A stretch of DNA of 64,000 nt from Rhodospirillales bacterium (lineage in GTDB: Bacteria > Pseudomonadota > Alphaproteobacteria > BOG-932 > Roseiterribacteraceae): NCBI GenBank assembly GCA_028291345.1, contig JAQGIF010000154.1:1-64000 (forward strand), given 5' to 3'. This document shows, piece after piece, positions 29,751 through 38,605 of the stretch. Numbering within the stretch: position 1 is the first letter of the stretch; each line of letters opens with the position of its first letter. Both the position numbers and the translations under genes were made by a program. A model generated the notes under the pieces. That model was not told the origin of the DNA, did not search any database, and saw nothing but the letters and a program-made list of their open reading frames with translations.

Positions 29751-30719
29751 ATGTTTCGCTCGGTTGTCATGGGATGTGGCGCCTATCTTCCCGCGAAGAC
29801 GGTCACCAACGCCGACCTCGCTGGAATCGTCGAAACGTCGGACGATTGGATCGCTCAGCGCACGGGCATTCGCGAGCGTCACATTGCGGGCGATGAGGAA
29901 AAGACGTCCGACCTCGCGTTGGCCGCGGCGACGCGCGCGCTTGATGTCGCCGGCATCGATGGCAGCGACATCGACCTTATCATTCTGGCGACGACGACGG
30001 CCGACCAGACCTTCCCCGCCACCGCCGTGCGGGTGCAGAAAGCGCTCGGCATGTATGCCGGCGCGGCTTTCGATATCCAGGCGGTGTGCTCGGGCTTCGT
30101 CTATGCGCTGGCCGTCGCCGATAATTTCCTGAAGGTCGGGCAGGCCAAGCGAGCACTCGTCATTGGTGCGGAGACTTTCTCCCGCATTCTCGACTGGACC
30201 GACCGGGGCACATGCGTGCTGTTCGGCGACGGCGCAGGAGCCGTGGTGCTGGAGGCCAGGAGCGAAGCGGAAGCGGGCGGGCGCGGCATTATTTCAACCC
30301 ATCTCCATTCCGACGGCCGCTTTCAGGATATCTTGTATGTCGACGGCGGCCCGTCCAGCACCGGAACGGTGGGAAAGCTGCGGATGAACGGCAAGGAGGT
30401 GTTCCGCCATGCCGTTCAGAAGCTGGCTGACGTCGTCGACGAGACGTTGGCCGCCAATGGGCTAAGCGCCGACGACATCAACTGGCTCGTGCCACATCAG
30501 GCCAATCAGCGCATCATAGACAGCACGGCGAAGAAGCTGGGTCTGCCGATCGAGCGTGTGGTTTCCACGATCGCGCGGCACGGCAACACCTCCGCCGCGT
30601 CGATTCCCCTGGCGTTGGCCGATGCGGTCGGCGACGGGCGAATCAGGCAGGGCGATCTCGTTTTGACCGAGGCGATGGGCGGCGGGCTGACCTGGGGTGC
30701 GGCGCTGCTCCGCTGGTAA
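29751..30719 (+). CDS. fabH: beta-ketoacyl-ACP synthase III
   Basis: A 322-aa thiolase-fold enzyme that starts fatty-acid synthesis by condensing acetyl-CoA with malonyl-ACP. The catalytic triad is visible: Cys in [11 protein letters not shown], His in [11 protein letters not shown] and Asn in [11 protein letters not shown]. The N-terminal [16 protein letters not shown] is typical of FabH. It lies 14 bp after plsX in the same operon. Confidence 0.96.
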   Translation: MFRSVVMGCGAYLPAKTVTNADLAGIVETSDDWIAQRTGIRERHIAGDEEKTSDLALAAATRALDVAGIDGSDIDLIILATTTADQTFPATAVRVQKALGMYAGAAFDIQAVCSGFVYALAVADNFLKVGQAKRALVIGAETFSRILDWTDRGTCVLFGDGAGAVVLEARSEAEAGGRGIISTHLHSDGRFQDILYVDGGPSSTGTVGKLRMNGKEVFRHAVQKLADVVDETLAANGLSADDINWLVPHQANQRIIDSTAKKLGLPIERVVSTIARHGNTSAASIPLALADAVGDGRIRQGDLVLTEAMGGGLTWGAALLRW

Positions 30720-30820
30720 TTTTTTGAATCACCTTTGAAATTCAACGATATTGTGCAAGCATTTGTAATTGACCGATTAACCCTGGTCACTTAATCTTCC
30801 ATAGCAATTGGGGGGATGGA

Positions 30821-31117
30821 ATGTCTGGCCAAACAATAACGCGCGCCGACCTCAGCGAGGCGGTTTACCAACAAGTAGGGCTCTCACGTAACGAATCGGC
30901 CGCTCTGGTCGAAACCGTGCTTGACGAAATTTGCGATGCCTTAGCCCAGGGCGAGAGCGTCAAGATTTCGTCATTCGGTAGCTTTGCCGTCCGGCAGAAG
31001 GGGCAGCGTATCGGCCGCAACCCCAAAACCGGTGAGGAAGTGCCGATCCTGCCCCGGCGCGTTCTCGTCTTCCGGGCGAGCCATGTGCTGAGGGAGTTCA
31101 TCAATAAGCGCCAATAG
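30821..31117 (+). CDS. ihfA: integration host factor alpha subunit
   Basis: A 98-aa HU/IHF family DNA-bending protein. It has [22 protein letters not shown], the basic arm [19 protein letters not shown] with its intercalating proline, and the alpha-type C-terminus [14 protein letters not shown]. It is 101 bp after fabH and 67 bp before the MerR gene. The ihfA-merR pair is a widespread arrangement. Confidence 0.94.
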   Translation: MSGQTITRADLSEAVYQQVGLSRNESAALVETVLDEICDALAQGESVKISSFGSFAVRQKGQRIGRNPKTGEEVPILPRRVLVFRASHVLREFINKRQ

Positions 31118-31184
31118 GCGGCTGACGGTAGTCATAGCGACCTTAGGCAGGCCGATATTGGGCAGGCTGGTTTTGGGATTCTGA

Positions 31185-31676
31185 ATGACGACGAATCGCG
31201 ACGGTTTGGACGATTCCGAACATATCGAGCATGACTTGGCGGGGCCGCTGGTAGTCGAAGCCGACGATGCCCGCATGCGGCCGTCCGGCAAATCGACGGC
31301 GGCGTTCCGTACCATCAGCGAAGTGTCGGCCGAACTTGACGTCCCGCAACATGTGCTGCGTTTTTGGGAGAGCAAGTTCACCCAGCTTCGCCCGCTGAAG
31401 CGCGGCGGGGGACGGCGCTACTACCGGCCGGAAGATCTGGTCTTATTGCGGCGAATTCACGGCCTACTCTATCGTGAAGGCTACACGATCAAAGGCGTGC
31501 AGCGCGTGCTGCGGACGCCGCGGACAGCGATAAGGGAAGAGGCCCCGGTCGAGACTTCGCGTCTGCCCGTCGAAGCGTCCCTGCCTGGCATCGCGAAGCC
31601 GAGCGCGGTCGAGTCCGAGCCGCTTTTGCGCGAATTGCTGAGCGAACTCAAGTCGCTACGCGCATTGTTGAGCTGA
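31185..31676 (+). CDS. MerR-family transcriptional regulator
   Basis: A 163-aa regulator. The MerR winged helix lies at about residues 42-112, with [25 protein letters not shown] and [22 protein letters not shown]. The C-terminal third is short, Pro/Glu-rich and has no conserved cysteines, so it is not a metal sensor of the MerR/CueR type. It belongs to the ihfA-linked MerR group, which has no known effector. It is the last clearly core gene before the tRNA-Pro and accessory region. Confidence 0.9.
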   Translation: MTTNRDGLDDSEHIEHDLAGPLVVEADDARMRPSGKSTAAFRTISEVSAELDVPQHVLRFWESKFTQLRPLKRGGGRRYYRPEDLVLLRRIHGLLYREGYTIKGVQRVLRTPRTAIREEAPVETSRLPVEASLPGIAKPSAVESEPLLRELLSELKSLRALLS

Positions 31677-31818
31677 CTGAAAAATTCGTCGGTGGCGCGG
31701 TTGCGTGGGGGAAGTCGCCTCACTATAGTCCGCACCGTCGTGGCTGCCATCTTCCAGGAATGGCGGCGATCGAAGCGACATAAATCGGCCCGGTATTAAT
31801 TAGGCGGGGCGAATGAGA

Positions 31819-31867
31819 CGGGCAGTGGCGCAGCCTGATAGCGCATCTGCAGGGGGTCGTTGGTTCG
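31819..31867 (+). pseudogene. broken tRNA-Pro copy
   Basis: Matches the intact tRNA-Pro at 31913 from its first base through the T-loop start (GGTTCG), with a few substitutions. Nine bases of the anticodon region are missing, exactly the interval between two TGCA repeats in the intact gene. After GGTTCG the sequence diverges, so the 3' acceptor half is gone. It cannot make a functional tRNA. Confidence 0.85.
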
Positions 31868-31912
31868 TTATGTTAGTTCGTGGCTAGTGTTCAGAAGCCT
31901 TTGTTGGAGTGA

Positions 31913-31986
31913 CGGGTAGTGGCGCAGTCTGGTAGCGCACCTGCATGGGGTGCAGGGGGTCGTCGGTTCGAATCCGGCCTACCCGA
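31913..31986 (+). tRNA. tRNA-Pro (anticodon GGG)
   Basis: A 74-nt cloverleaf. The acceptor stem is CGGGTAG paired with CTACCCG, followed by discriminator A. The D-arm is GCGCAGTCTGGTAGCGC. The anticodon stem is CCTGC/GCAGG with loop ATGGGGT, giving anticodon GGG. The T-arm is GTCGG-TTCGAAT-CCGGC. CCA is not encoded. Its 3' end is repeated at 50250, which marks it as the probable integration site of the adjacent island. Confidence 0.93.
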
Positions 31987-32240
31987 TTCCGACTTAGGAT
32001 TTCGATACCCATAACTCTTTCGGTTCCGCGGCAGGAGATCGCCCGTGGATATATGCATAACTTAAGTTACCCATTAAAATATCGCGCTTAGGTATCTATG
32101 AGGGTGAGGGCGCTCTACTCGCTTAAAACTGTGCCTGCTCGGTTAAAACTAGACAATTTTTTTTCTAAACAGTCAGCCTCTCACGAGGACTACCCGGGCA
32201 GGGCCACGCTGCACCTGCAGCCACTCGAGCAAATATCGGG

Positions 32241-32708
32241 CTAAGACGGATCCTCGAGCGCGAAGGCCGCGAGATCCCCTGTCTTTCTCAACATCTTGTC
32301 CACCTCACCGGCATGCAACTCCTCGGCATAGATCATCTGCCGGGCATATTCCTCCAGCATGACTGAACGGCCCTCGACCGAGGCCATCAGCTGCTTATAG
32401 AGCTCCAGCGCGGCCGCTTCCGCTTCCAGCGATTCGCGCAGTATCATGCCGATATCATGTTTGTGGCTGTCCAGCAGCGGCCCAATCGCAAGCGACGGGT
32501 ATTTGCCGAGATGCGTGATCATCTCGCCGGCTTGATGCGCGTGCGCTAACGATTCGGTTGCCTGATCGCGCAGCCACGACACGATCGGAATTCGGTTGTA
32601 GCCGAATACGAGGAACGAATAGTGGGTGTATCGGACCACCCCAGCCAGCTCCTGCTCCAAGATTCGGTTCAAGAGATCGACGACCAGATCTTTGTCGAAA
32701 TCGGGCAT
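32241..32708 (-). CDS. bacterioferritin-like ferritin-fold protein
   Basis: A 155-aa four-helix ferritin-like protein. Iron-ligand positions appear as E in LEQELAGVVRYTHYS, E and H in ATESLAHAHQAGE, E in ESLEAEAAALELYKQL, and E/H in YAEELHAGEVDKML. This is the paired ExxH pattern of a di-iron centre. The length matches bacterioferritin, although the usual Met haem ligand is not obvious. It likely stores iron or consumes peroxide. It is the first gene of the island and is transcribed back toward the tRNA. Confidence 0.82.
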   Translation of the reverse strand: MPDFDKDLVVDLLNRILEQELAGVVRYTHYSFLVFGYNRIPIVSWLRDQATESLAHAHQAGEMITHLGKYPSLAIGPLLDSHKHDIGMILRESLEAEAAALELYKQLMASVEGRSVMLEEYARQMIYAEELHAGEVDKMLRKTGDLAAFALEDPS

Positions 32709-32820
32709 CTCATCACCTCAGCGTAGTTTCACTCAGGACCTGCTGACTCAATCTCTGTCCTCTGCCCGTTGTTCCTCATTTCTCAGACGTGGGCGCGGCG
32801 AGGCGCCTTCATGGCCGCGT

Positions 32821-33183
32821 GCGCCATTGCCACCTTAGCTCTCCCGCCCGCAGTAGCCGCACCAGCACGTCGCGTCACGGCGATTGATCTTCACCCGGTC
32901 GCTCGCCTTGCCCGGAATGAGCGACGGCGCCACGACATGCAGGAATGGGCAAGTTCCGTGATCTGACGGTGAAACCCAAAGCCGGTCGGTCCGGCCTCGT
33001 ATCTGAAGTGCAATTGCTCATACTTGGAAGCCAACTTGCCGATCAGCCGGTTCATACTCTCGGACGAAGCATCGATCTCGCCGATATAACTGATCTCGTC
33101 CTCCTGATCGGCGTCGGCGATCGCAACAGCATTACGCAGCCTCGCCGCGTCGATTCCGACAAAGCTTCCCTCAATGCCGTCAT
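32821..33183 (-). pseudogene. IS110-family transposase fragment
   Basis: Reading the minus strand from about 33178 gives FVGIDAARLRNAVAIADADQ and YEAGPTGFGFHRQITELAHSC, the DEDD-domain N-terminus of IS110-family transposases. The reading frame then shifts to give VVAPSLIPGKASDRVKINRR, and shifts again to LVRLLRAGEL. With two frameshifts and no C-terminal serine domain, it is a dead remnant of about 120 codons. The ORF track shows only antisense shadows here. Confidence 0.85.
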
Positions 33184-33946
33184 AACCCGCCCTCCTTTAA
33201 AGAGGCCCGATTCCTACCGCAGCCACCGGATGCAGCCATGACCAATGCCGGGTGTCACGGAACGGATATGCGATCTTACAGCAGAGCGGCGATGAGAAGA
33301 TTGAACTGCTCAGCGAGGAACCGCTTATCGTTGGGGGGGGCACAGGGTAGGCGCTGAAGAGATGCAAGATTGAGGGGCCGACCACCCGCACGCCGTCCAA
33401 AAAAGCGCTCGCGAGTTTTTCCACGACGGCCACCGGACCGCGGTCTTGCAGAGATCAAATCGCGCCTAAATCAGCGGTGACATGAATTTCAGTTGGGCCA
33501 TCGCGCGAGCTCAAGTTGTTCTTCTTGCTTAATCACCGGGATCCGTAAATGTAATCGTCACGTCTTACCCCTTAATTGTTTGCACAAATAATGATTAATA
33601 ATGCAAAATCCTAGTAGGAGCATGAAATTTACAAACTAGTATGAGCATGAAAGTTACAAAATATACTAGTACAAGCGTCATGCGTGTGATCAATCAGACA
33701 GGCTCGTCAGGCGAGCGGGCGCTGAACCAACTTGCGTCGGGAAAACGGCACGGTTGCGGAGGAAAAGATAACACGGCCCCTTTTTAACGGAGGTGCAACA
33801 TGACGTCATTGATGTGTTTTCCAAAAATGGCCCCCAGCGTCCGCGATCTCTCCAACCACTTGCATTCTTGAGAACGAGGCTGCGGACTTCCGCGGTCCGC
33901 GTTGGCGCGCGAGCACGGAGTCTGTCATGACAGGAGGCCTGCTGCC
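33184..33946. other. non-coding stretch ahead of the LuxR-type gene
   Basis: Short frames here (such as 33197-33433 and 33276-33458 on the minus strand) have no recognisable domain and no ribosome-binding site. The middle part (33540-33680) is clearly AT-rich compared with its surroundings and contains the 25-bp tandem repeats. I see nothing else I can name. Confidence 0.5.
33611..33672. repeat. 25-bp tandem direct repeats (two full units plus a partial third)
   Basis: CTAGTAGGAGCATGAAATTTACAAA is followed directly by CTAGTATGAGCATGAAAGTTACAAA (23 of 25 identical), then ATATA and a third start, CTAGTACAAGC. The array is AT-rich and sits about 275 bp ahead of the LuxR-type gene. Iteron or regulator-binding roles are possible. 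Confidence 0.85.
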
Positions 33947-34636
33947 ATGTCCGCACATACCGAACAACTTCATCATGATGCCACCGGCCTGCAGTTGGTC
34001 GTCGATACTTTGCGGAGGCGCTCGCAGGCCGCTTTGAGGGCGCTCGATATACTGCCGGTTGGCGTGATGATCCTCGACTCACGCAACCGGCCCGTCATCG
34101 CTAACAGATATGCTCGGGACCTTTTCCCGGCCTGGCGGGGAGTCATGGGCGGTCTGACAGCCCTGCTGCGACAGCAGCAGCTCGACTATGCGGGTTGCCG
34201 GCGCCAGGCGACCCAGCATCAGGCGATCGATGGGAATGCGTCGACCTCGCGAACGGCGGCGATGGATACATCTCGCCTGATATTAATTCCTCGACCTGGG
34301 GAGTTGCGCCCGCTCCCCGCCGTCATGTTCAATCTTGGCGCAACTGGCGAAGAGAGCGGCGACGAGTCCCTCAATGTGGTTTTTTTCAGCGATCCGGACC
34401 ATGAGATCGTGATCAACCGTGACAGGGTGCGGGACATTTACGGATTGACGCTGGCGGAAGCACGCCTGGCGGGATTGCTAGCCGAGGGCCGGCATCTAAG
34501 AGCCGCAGCCGCTCAACTCGGGATCACGTTCGAGACGGCGCGTACCCACCTCAAGCGGATCTTCAGCAAGACCACGACGACAAGCCAAGCGGACCTGGTG
34601 CGGCTGCTGCTCAACCTGACAAACCAGATTGGATGA
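33947..34636 (+). CDS. LuxR-type (PAS plus HTH) transcriptional regulator
   Basis: I chose ATG 33947 because AGGAGG lies nine bases upstream; the track start (TTG 33902) has no such site. The 229-aa product has a PAS-like N-terminal part (LDILPVGVMILDSRNRPVIANRYARDLF). A LuxR/GerE helix-turn-helix fills the last 65 residues: LTLAEARLAGLLAEGRHLRAAAAQLGITFETARTHLKRIFSKT. There is no receiver domain. It stands immediately ahead of the secretion genes on the same strand and is the obvious candidate regulator of the island. Confidence 0.87.
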   Translation: MSAHTEQLHHDATGLQLVVDTLRRRSQAALRALDILPVGVMILDSRNRPVIANRYARDLFPAWRGVMGGLTALLRQQQLDYAGCRRQATQHQAIDGNASTSRTAAMDTSRLILIPRPGELRPLPAVMFNLGATGEESGDESLNVVFFSDPDHEIVINRDRVRDIYGLTLAEARLAGLLAEGRHLRAAAAQLGITFETARTHLKRIFSKTTTTSQADLVRLLLNLTNQIG

Positions 34637-34965
34637 CGATGCGGATGTCTCCTCGGGGTGACCCGAAACACGGCAAGTTTCTGCAACTGCAAGGTTAAGG
34701 TTGCCAATCTAGTTGAAGTGCTCCTCCCAACCTCATCCAGCTGGATCAGTTTTTCGATATTTGTTACGCCAGCCGGCCATAGTTCCGGGTGCCCTCGTGG
34801 CAAGGCTCAAATCGCGCGCGGCCGCGCACGGAACCATTCGGCATTGTCGTTCTCATAGCTCTCGAATTTCTAACCCAAATGGGTGACGACGGCCCTTTGT
34901 CCGCGCGATCTACTTATTTGCAAAACACGCTCGGTTGAACCTTCCGAAAGGCGTGGAGATAGGCG
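34637..34965. other. intergenic region before the T2SS locus, no gene
   Basis: About 330 bp with no credible ORF. It probably holds the promoter of the secretion locus, given that the following genes are closely packed. Its only notable element is the ACCCAAATGGGT box near 34873. Confidence 0.5.
34871..34884. promoter_or_regulatory. candidate operator TAACCCAAATGGGT
   Basis: An inverted repeat ACCCA-AA-TGGGT about 80 bp before the first gene of the secretion locus. A near-identical box (TAACCCAATTGGG) stands ahead of the exported cytochrome gene at 46723, and both are followed by a CGACG. The sharing suggests one regulator, possibly the LuxR-type protein. No binding data exist. Confidence 0.4.
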
Positions 34966-35277
34966 ATGCGCGGGGCGTGGCGAAGCAATGTACTCAGGCC
35001 GCTGAACCTGATCTCGTTGGCCGGGCTGGTGACGTCCTGCGCCTTGCCTATGTTCGCGATGCCGGCGGGGCCGCCGGCATACCGTCTGGGATATCACGAT
35101 GGCTGCGACAGCGGCTACGCGGTGGCGGGGAGCCCCTTCTACAAGCAGGTTTGGGAGGTCGGGGCGCCGCGCGCGGAACCGGACTTTGTCGCCGGCTGGA
35201 CGGCGGGTCTTTACGATTGCAAGGGCAGCTTCGAACGGATTCAGAGAAGCGTACACCAGGTGTTGTCGCCTCCCTGA
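34966..35277 (+). CDS. small exported hypothetical protein ahead of gspE
   Basis: A 103-aa protein with a hydrophobic N-terminal segment (about residues 12-32, LNLISLAGLVTSCALPMF) that could be a signal peptide or a lipobox (LVTSC). The rest has the pattern YRLGYHDGCDSGYAVAG...FVAGWTAGLYDC, with two cysteines. I know similar GxxDGCxSG...GWxxGxxxC small secreted proteins only as hypotheticals. It lies 90 bp before gspE, so a pilotin-like or secretion-related role is possible but unproven. Confidence 0.6.
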   Translation: MRGAWRSNVLRPLNLISLAGLVTSCALPMFAMPAGPPAYRLGYHDGCDSGYAVAGSPFYKQVWEVGAPRAEPDFVAGWTAGLYDCKGSFERIQRSVHQVLSPP

Positions 35278-35367
35278 ACGCCGGACAGCATTGGTGGCGG
35301 TGATCTCTGCCATCTTTATCCGAGGCTTCTCGGCGCGGTCATGGCTGGTTGGGTAAAGGGAGACGCA

Positions 35368-37083
35368 ATGCAGATTGCCACCGAAGACGTCAGTTCCGTT
35401 GAAAATTCGCTCGGCGCATTGCTGGTCCAGCGCGGCAAGCTGGATCCGCGCGCTCTGGAGCGGGCCATGCGAGTCCGCGGCGACGGCCAGGAAGGCCTGA
35501 CGCAGCTCCTGCCAAAGCTCGGTCTGATATCGGAGCGCGATATTGCCGAGGTACTCGCTGAACAACTCTCACTGCCTCTGGTCACGGCGCAGGACTATCC
35601 GACGTTGCCGCTGCTCGAAGGCGAGGTCAGCGTCCGATTTCTGCACGCCTCGCGCGTTCTGCCCCTAGCCGAGACGCCCAAGGGCCTTCTGCTCGCCATG
35701 GCCAACCCGTTGGATCACGAGGCGATCGAAGCCATGCGCCTGGTCGCGGCTCAGGACATCTTGCCGTGCGTCGCCGTCCCGGCGGAACTCGAGGCGGCGG
35801 CAGTACGGCTCTACGCGGCACAAAAATCGCCGATCAACGAGATCATCGAAGCCGTCAGCGACGAGGAAGATCAGGCAATCGAGTACGACGTCGAACGCCT
35901 CAAGGACTTGGCCAGCGAGGCGCCCGTCATCCGGCTGGTCAACCATCTCGTCACCAAGGCCGTCGAAGCGCGGGCGTCGGACATCCATATCGAACCTTGC
36001 GAGGACAGGCTGCGCGTCCGCTTCCGCATCGATGGGGCATTGCGCGACATCGATGCCCCGCACGATCGCTTTCGTGCCGCCGTGATCTCGCGCGTCAAGC
36101 TCATGGCCAAGCTGAACATCGCGGAACGGCGGCTGCCTCAGGATGGCCGGATCAAGCTGGCGATTCATGGAACGCCGATCGATTTCCGCGTCTCGACCAT
36201 TCCGACCATGCATGGCGAAAGCGTCGTTCTGCGTGTGCTCGATCGAGAGAGCGTGGCGCTGGACTTTGCAGCAATCGGCGTCGACGGCCAGAACTTACGG
36301 AATTATCTCGACGTGCTCGAACGGCCCAATGGCATTCTCCTCGTCACCGGCCCGACGGGCAGCGGCAAGACGACGACTCTCTACGCGTCATTGGTGCGTC
36401 TCAATACGGCGGAAAAGAAGATCCTCACGGTGGAGGACCCAATCGAATACCAGCTCGACGGCGTCAACCAGATACAAGTCAAGCAGAGCATTGGGCTCAG
36501 CTTTGCCAATATCCTGCGATCGATCCTGCGCCACGATCCTGACATCATCATGGTCGGCGAAATACGCGATCTCGAGACCGCGGAAATCGCGGTCCAGTCT
36601 GCGTTGACTGGCCATCTCGTGCTCTCGACCCTTCATACAAATGACGCCGCGGGCAGCATAACGCGCCTGCTCGACATGGGGGTCGCGGACTACCTCCTGA
36701 CCTCGGTATTGAACGGTGTGGTCGGACAGCGGCTCGTCCGAACCCTATGTCCGCGATGCCGCCAACCCTACCGCGCCATGCCGGAGCTCTCAGAACAACT
36801 GAAGTTGGCGCGCTATGCGGCGGGGTCCGAATTCCTGCTCCACCGTGCTGTGGGTTGCGAGGCCTGCAATGGGACTGGATATTTCGGCCGTACCAGCATC
36901 TTCGAAATGCTGATCGTCACGGACACTATTCGCCGGTTGATTCTCCGACATGCGGAATCCAACGCGCTTCATCGGGCGGCCGTGGAGGAGGGCATGCGTA
37001 CAATGTATGACGACGGCATGATGAAAGCGCTTGCAGGAGAAACGACGATCGAGGAAGTGCTCAAGGTAACCCACGATAAGTGA
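35368..37083 (+). CDS. gspE: type II secretion ATPase GspE
   Basis: A 571-aa protein from ATG 35368, preceded by AAAGGGAG; the track start at 35341 adds nine residues. The N-terminal T2SSE_N/MshEN domain spans about 10-150. The AAA-type ATPase core has Walker A GPTGSGKTTTLY, the Asp box, Walker B DIIMVGEIRD and His box HLVLSTLHTNDA. The zinc tetracysteine (CPRC...CEACNGTG) is intact. It is the hexameric cytoplasmic motor that drives pseudopilus assembly. It overlaps gspF by four bases. Confidence 0.95.
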   Translation: MQIATEDVSSVENSLGALLVQRGKLDPRALERAMRVRGDGQEGLTQLLPKLGLISERDIAEVLAEQLSLPLVTAQDYPTLPLLEGEVSVRFLHASRVLPLAETPKGLLLAMANPLDHEAIEAMRLVAAQDILPCVAVPAELEAAAVRLYAAQKSPINEIIEAVSDEEDQAIEYDVERLKDLASEAPVIRLVNHLVTKAVEARASDIHIEPCEDRLRVRFRIDGALRDIDAPHDRFRAAVISRVKLMAKLNIAERRLPQDGRIKLAIHGTPIDFRVSTIPTMHGESVVLRVLDRESVALDFAAIGVDGQNLRNYLDVLERPNGILLVTGPTGSGKTTTLYASLVRLNTAEKKILTVEDPIEYQLDGVNQIQVKQSIGLSFANILRSILRHDPDIIMVGEIRDLETAEIAVQSALTGHLVLSTLHTNDAAGSITRLLDMGVADYLLTSVLNGVVGQRLVRTLCPRCRQPYRAMPELSEQLKLARYAAGSEFLLHRAVGCEACNGTGYFGRTSIFEMLIVTDTIRRLILRHAESNALHRAAVEEGMRTMYDDGMMKALAGETTIEEVLKVTHDK

Positions 37084-38309
37084 TGGCAATGACGCGGTTC
37101 AGATATAAGTCCGTGACTCCCGTCGGCGAACTCGTTCAGGGCGAGATGGAGGCGGTCACGCGGCGGGCGGTGATCGAGCGGCTGCATAACGACGGTCATA
37201 CGCCGATCCGGGCCGATGAGATCACCGAGGGATCTGCGCTCCGACTCTTTCCGGACGGCTTCTTCCGACGCACAGTGCTGTCGGGAACGGATACGGTTCT
37301 GCTCACACGCGAATTGGCCACATTGCTGGGCGCCGGGGTTCCGCTGGAGGGGGCTCTTGTCATCCTCGTCAATCTCGCCGACGACGGACCCAAGCACCGA
37401 CTAATACAAGCTGTCCTTGAGAGAGTTCGCGGCGGCAGCAGCCTAGCCGATGCCCTGGAGCCCTACAGACGGACATTGCCGGGCTTCTACATCGCCATGG
37501 TGCGTGCCGGAGAGGCGGGGGGAGCTCTCGAGATTGTTCTGACGCGGCTTGCTGAGGCGCTCGAGCGCGCCCAGTCACTCAAGGCGACGGTGAGGTCGGC
37601 GATGTACTACCCGGTCATCGTGCTGATCGTCGCGGTAATCTCCCTGATCATTCTGCTGACCCAGGTAGTGCCGGCGTTTCGGCCCTTGTTCGAGGGCACC
37701 GGTGCGGCCTTGCCAACATCAACTAAAGTCATCGTCGCGCTCGGGGAATGGTTGACGACCTATTGGTGGCTCACCTTCGCCGTTCCCGCCGGACTGGTCC
37801 CAGTCCTAAGGAATCTCTACCGTCGGCCGACGGTTAGGCTCGCTTGGGACAGGACGATGCTCAAGATCCCGCTGATCGGCGAGCTCATCACAAAGCTGGA
37901 GGTGGCACGGTTCAGCCGGACCCTGGGGACGCTGCTGAGCAATGGAGTATCCATCCTAAACGCCCTCGCCATCGCGGTCGACACGCTGGGGAACCGCGCC
38001 ATGGCCCAGGAAGCCAGCGGCCTCGCCGCAAGCCTCAAGAAAGGCGATGGTCTCGCACGACCGCTCATGGCTTCCGGAGTTTTCCCACGGTTGGCCGTTC
38101 AGCTGATTCACGTGGGCGAAGAGGGTGGCCAATTGGAAGATATGCTGCTCCGGGTTGCGAGCATCTATGACGAGGAGACCAGGCAAGCTCTTCAGAGAAT
38201 GCTGGCCTTGCTCGTTCCGATGATCACTATCCTTCTTGGCCTTATCGTCGCCGCCGTCGTCAGCTCGATGCTGACGGCCATATTGAGCACCTATGACCTG
38301 GCGTTCTGA
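37080..38309 (+). CDS. gspF: type II secretion inner-membrane platform protein GspF
   Basis: A 409-aa protein with two T2SSF domains (about 70-195 and 275-395), each with the family segment: TRELATLLGAGVPLEGAL in the first, SRTLGTLLSNGVSILNAL in the second. Three membrane helices lie near 170, 220 and 380. The C-terminus STYDLAF is canonical. The start is GTG 37080 or ATG 37083, overlapping gspE. The gspG remnant starts within its last codons. Confidence 0.94.
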   Translation: MMAMTRFRYKSVTPVGELVQGEMEAVTRRAVIERLHNDGHTPIRADEITEGSALRLFPDGFFRRTVLSGTDTVLLTRELATLLGAGVPLEGALVILVNLADDGPKHRLIQAVLERVRGGSSLADALEPYRRTLPGFYIAMVRAGEAGGALEIVLTRLAEALERAQSLKATVRSAMYYPVIVLIVAVISLIILLTQVVPAFRPLFEGTGAALPTSTKVIVALGEWLTTYWWLTFAVPAGLVPVLRNLYRRPTVRLAWDRTMLKIPLIGELITKLEVARFSRTLGTLLSNGVSILNALAIAVDTLGNRAMAQEASGLAASLKKGDGLARPLMASGVFPRLAVQLIHVGEEGGQLEDMLLRVASIYDEETRQALQRMLALLVPMITILLGLIVAAVVSSMLTAILSTYDLAF

Positions 38310-38605
38310 CAAGCGGTCGGTCCGACGGCGTCTGGCCACGGGAGGTGGATCGACGGATGAAAGCAGGCGTTCGGCGAGACGCCCCGACCTCGATATAGGC
38401 CGTGATACAACGCAACGGGAAGGTCTGCAGGGGCTAGGAAGGTGTTCGATGGACGGAGGAAACTGGAGTGAGCTCTGTATCAAGAAGCGCGAAGAGCTGA
38501 ATGATCCCTGGGCGCTCACACATCTACTGCTGTCCCGGCGAGCGTGGCGAATATGATCTTCATTTTGTGGGTGCGAGCGGTAAGATCGCGAGGGCAAAGA
38601 CGTGA
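38293..38605 (+). pseudogene. gspG: degenerate gspG (major pseudopilin)
   Basis: This is the slot for gspG, and traces of it are readable: DLDIGRDTTQREGLQGL, then NWSELCIKKREELNDPW in the 38293 frame. After a frameshift at DPW the tail continues GRSHIYCCPGERGEYDLHFVGASGK and stops with a TGA that overlaps the gspH GTG. These match the DIGRYPT-EGLQ, DPWG-Y and PGEHGEYDLYSLGADG signatures of GspG. The prepilin leader and the conserved GFTLIEL helix are absent; only about 30 codons separate the gspF end from DLDIGR, where some 60 are expected. At least one frameshift plus an N-terminal deletion indicate a dead gene. Confidence 0.75.

Noticed and set aside
32945-33241. 98-aa plus-strand ORF in the island
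   Set aside because: The minus strand of the same DNA reads as an IS110 transposase N-terminus, so this frame is antisense.
33276-33458. 60-aa minus-strand ORF ending NDKRFLAEQFNLLIAALL
   Set aside because: The end looks protein-like, but the rest is Arg/Gly-rich with no ribosome-binding site or known family. I could not support a gene.
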